NCBI GenBank assembly: GCA_031268615.1
Contig: JAIRWZ010000125.1
Coordinates: 1 to 8,995, forward strand
Reading direction: 5' to 3'
DNA: 8,995 bases
Source: Actinomycetes bacterium
GTDB lineage: Bacteria > Actinomycetota > Coriobacteriia > WRKU01 > WQUG01
This document shows positions 7,905 to 8,995 of this stretch, one piece after another. The first letter of the stretch is position 1; every line of letters starts with the position of its first letter. The notes under the pieces are model-generated. The model was not told the DNA's origin. It did not search any database and saw only the letters and a program-made list of their open reading frames with translations. Made by a program: the position numbers and the translations under genes.

Positions 7905-8995
7905 CTAGTTTTTGACGACGATTTCGCAATTGACTTTACCGACGCCGGCGCGTTTCATGCCAATGAGTTCGGCCGCTCGCACGGTCAGGTCGATGACGCG
8001 GCCTTTGCCGAAGGGACCGCGGTCGTTGACGCGCACGACGACGGATTTCCCTTTGTAGGTGACGCGCACCAGCGTGCCGAAGGGCAGGGTTTTGTGGGCG
8101 CAGGTCAGCGCGTTGGGGTTGAAGCGTTCGCCGCTGGCGGTGCCGGTGCCGACGCCGTACCAGGTGGCCAGACCGGAGAATTTAACGCCCGTGCCGGCGT
8201 AGTCGTTGCCCTGAGCAGGGCTGGCGGGAGTGGCGGGGTTGACCGGACCAGCAGTTTTGCGGCGGGCGACCGCTTTGGCATTGGCGGCGTCGCGTTCGCG
8301 TTGCAGCGCGGCGCTGACGGCGTCGTCCAGCGTGTCGGCATACTCTTGAGTAGTGTCCAGTTCCTTTTGCGCTGCGATAACGTCAGCGGCCAGTGCATCC
8401 GTCACTACGGTTTGGCGGCGCAGCTGTTTTTGTAGGTCCGCGCGGGCTGCTTCGCGCTGCTGTTCTTCGCCTTCCAGAGTTTTGATGAGTTTCGCGTCCG
8501 AGTCCACGACAAAGTTCAGCATGGTGAGATTGTCGGTCAATTCGACCAGATTATCCGAGGTCAGAATGATTTCGATGAAGCCAATGCCTTTCGTGCGGTA
8601 GAGGTAGCCGACACGGGTATTCAGGCGGTTGTGGTTGAGTTCGATGGATTCGTCCAGCGTCGCAATGCGCTTTTCGTTTTCGGTAATGAGCTTTTTGGTC
8701 GCCGTGAGTTCGTTGTTGGAACGGTGATATTTCTTCAGAGCGGTGGCTAGGCGTTTCTGTATGTCGGTGATTCGTTTCGATACGGTGGAGGCTTCCGCTT
8801 GTAGAGTGGCCGCGTCTTTGTCCGTGCCCGCCGCGGCAGCTGATGGCGGGGTCATAGCGGGGATGGCCAGCGCAATACAGGCCAGTGCGGGAAACAGCAG
8901 ACGCAGCCAAAGCTGTTGGCGGCGGTGTTGGCGCTGCTGCCAGCGCTGATGCCCATGCGGGCGTTGGCGTCGGTGTTTGCGCTGATAGTGCTGCT
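7905..8995 (-). CDS. Secreted coiled-coil protein with C-terminal RlpA double-psi barrel domain, 5' end cut by the window
   Basis: The frame is open from the right edge to TAG at 7907..7905. No ATG, GTG or TTG precedes the Met at 8855, which sits inside the signal sequence, so the true start lies beyond the window. From the edge: a Gln/Arg/His-rich segment (about 27 residues); a hydrophobic segment [20 protein letters not shown] (about 8914-8853); and a likely signal peptidase region around SAAAAG. Numbering from the Met at 8855, residues 15-195 are strongly helical coiled coil with the PcsB/NlpC-associated pattern ([17 protein letters not shown] at 86-102, then a second helix). Residues 196-225 are a Pro/Ala linker. 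Residues 226-316 form an RlpA-like barrel ([30 protein letters not shown]). E243, H254 and D278 match the positions of the catalytic residues described for RlpA lytic transglycosylases. The expected role is peptidoglycan remodelling outside the membrane, possibly at division sites. It is followed by ddl. Confidence 0.85.
   Translation of the reverse strand, partial: QHYQRKHRRQRPHGHQRWQQRQHRRQQLWLRLLFPALACIALAIPAMTPPSAAAAGTDKDAATLQAEASTVSKRITDIQKRLATALKKYHRSNNELTATKKLITENEKRIATLDESIELNHNRLNTRVGYLYRTKGIGFIEIILTSDNLVELTDNLTMLNFVVDSDAKLIKTLEGEEQQREAARADLQKQLRRQTVVTDALAADVIAAQKELDTTQEYADTLDDAVSAALQRERDAANAKAVARRKTAGPVNPATPASPAQGNDYAGTGVKFSGLATWYGVGTGTASGERFNPNALTCAHKTLPFGTLVRVTYKGKSVVVRVNDRGPFGKGRVIDLTVRAAELIGMKRAGVGKVNCEIVVKN

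Overview
The window looks like a chromosomal housekeeping region of an anaerobic Gram-positive bacterium. The best guess is class Coriobacteriia (Actinomycetota). That guess rests on the RpoB N-terminus (start of the beta1 lobe, '[12 protein letters not shown]...ISPISD'), an Rrf2 regulator, a Coriobacteriia-like single-domain CDP-glycerol transferase ('LSRQSD...DFSLLR...WHALGALKRF') and mid-range GC. It comes from remembered family resemblance, not from a search, so it is moderate at best.

All protein genes except one lie on the minus strand. Reading in that direction from the right edge: (1) a cell-wall protein, cut off at its 5' end by the window edge, with a signal anchor, a PcsB-like coiled coil and an RlpA double-psi barrel; (2) 42 nt later, D-alanine--D-alanine ligase (ddl); (3) a 265-nt gap with a perfect 11-bp palindrome; (4) an Rrf2-family regulator with an Fe-S type cysteine cluster; (5) 38 nt later, a CDP-glycerol glycerophosphotransferase-family protein with a probable TTG start. 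The only plus-strand protein gene, a methylated-DNA--protein-cysteine methyltransferase (ogt), converges on (5) with 10 nt between the stop codons. It diverges from a tRNA-Leu(CAG) gene. After the tRNA on the minus strand comes a repeat-rich stretch of about 420 nt without a gene, then a near-consensus sigma-70 promoter, rpoB, and the first 32 codons of rpoC.

The genes on the right share a peptidoglycan and wall-polymer theme: precursor dipeptide synthesis, septal or wall remodelling, and teichoic-type polymer assembly, with an Fe-S or redox/NO-type regulator next to the polymer gene. The left part is core transcription, with rpoB-rpoC driven by its own promoter rather than read through from ribosomal protein genes.

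Two things stand out. First, the block between the tRNA and rpoB holds two exact 29-nt repeats that carry the last 21 nt of the tRNA-Leu gene including CCA. It also holds an inverted copy of the T-arm and a perfect 11-bp hairpin, so it looks like a tRNA-derived mobile or attachment-site relic. Second, RpoB has several non-consensus residues in and around the rifamycin pocket (E. coli positions Q148, P535 and P567, plus a one-residue insertion), which suggests altered intrinsic rifamycin sensitivity. I see no complete novel multi-gene system.
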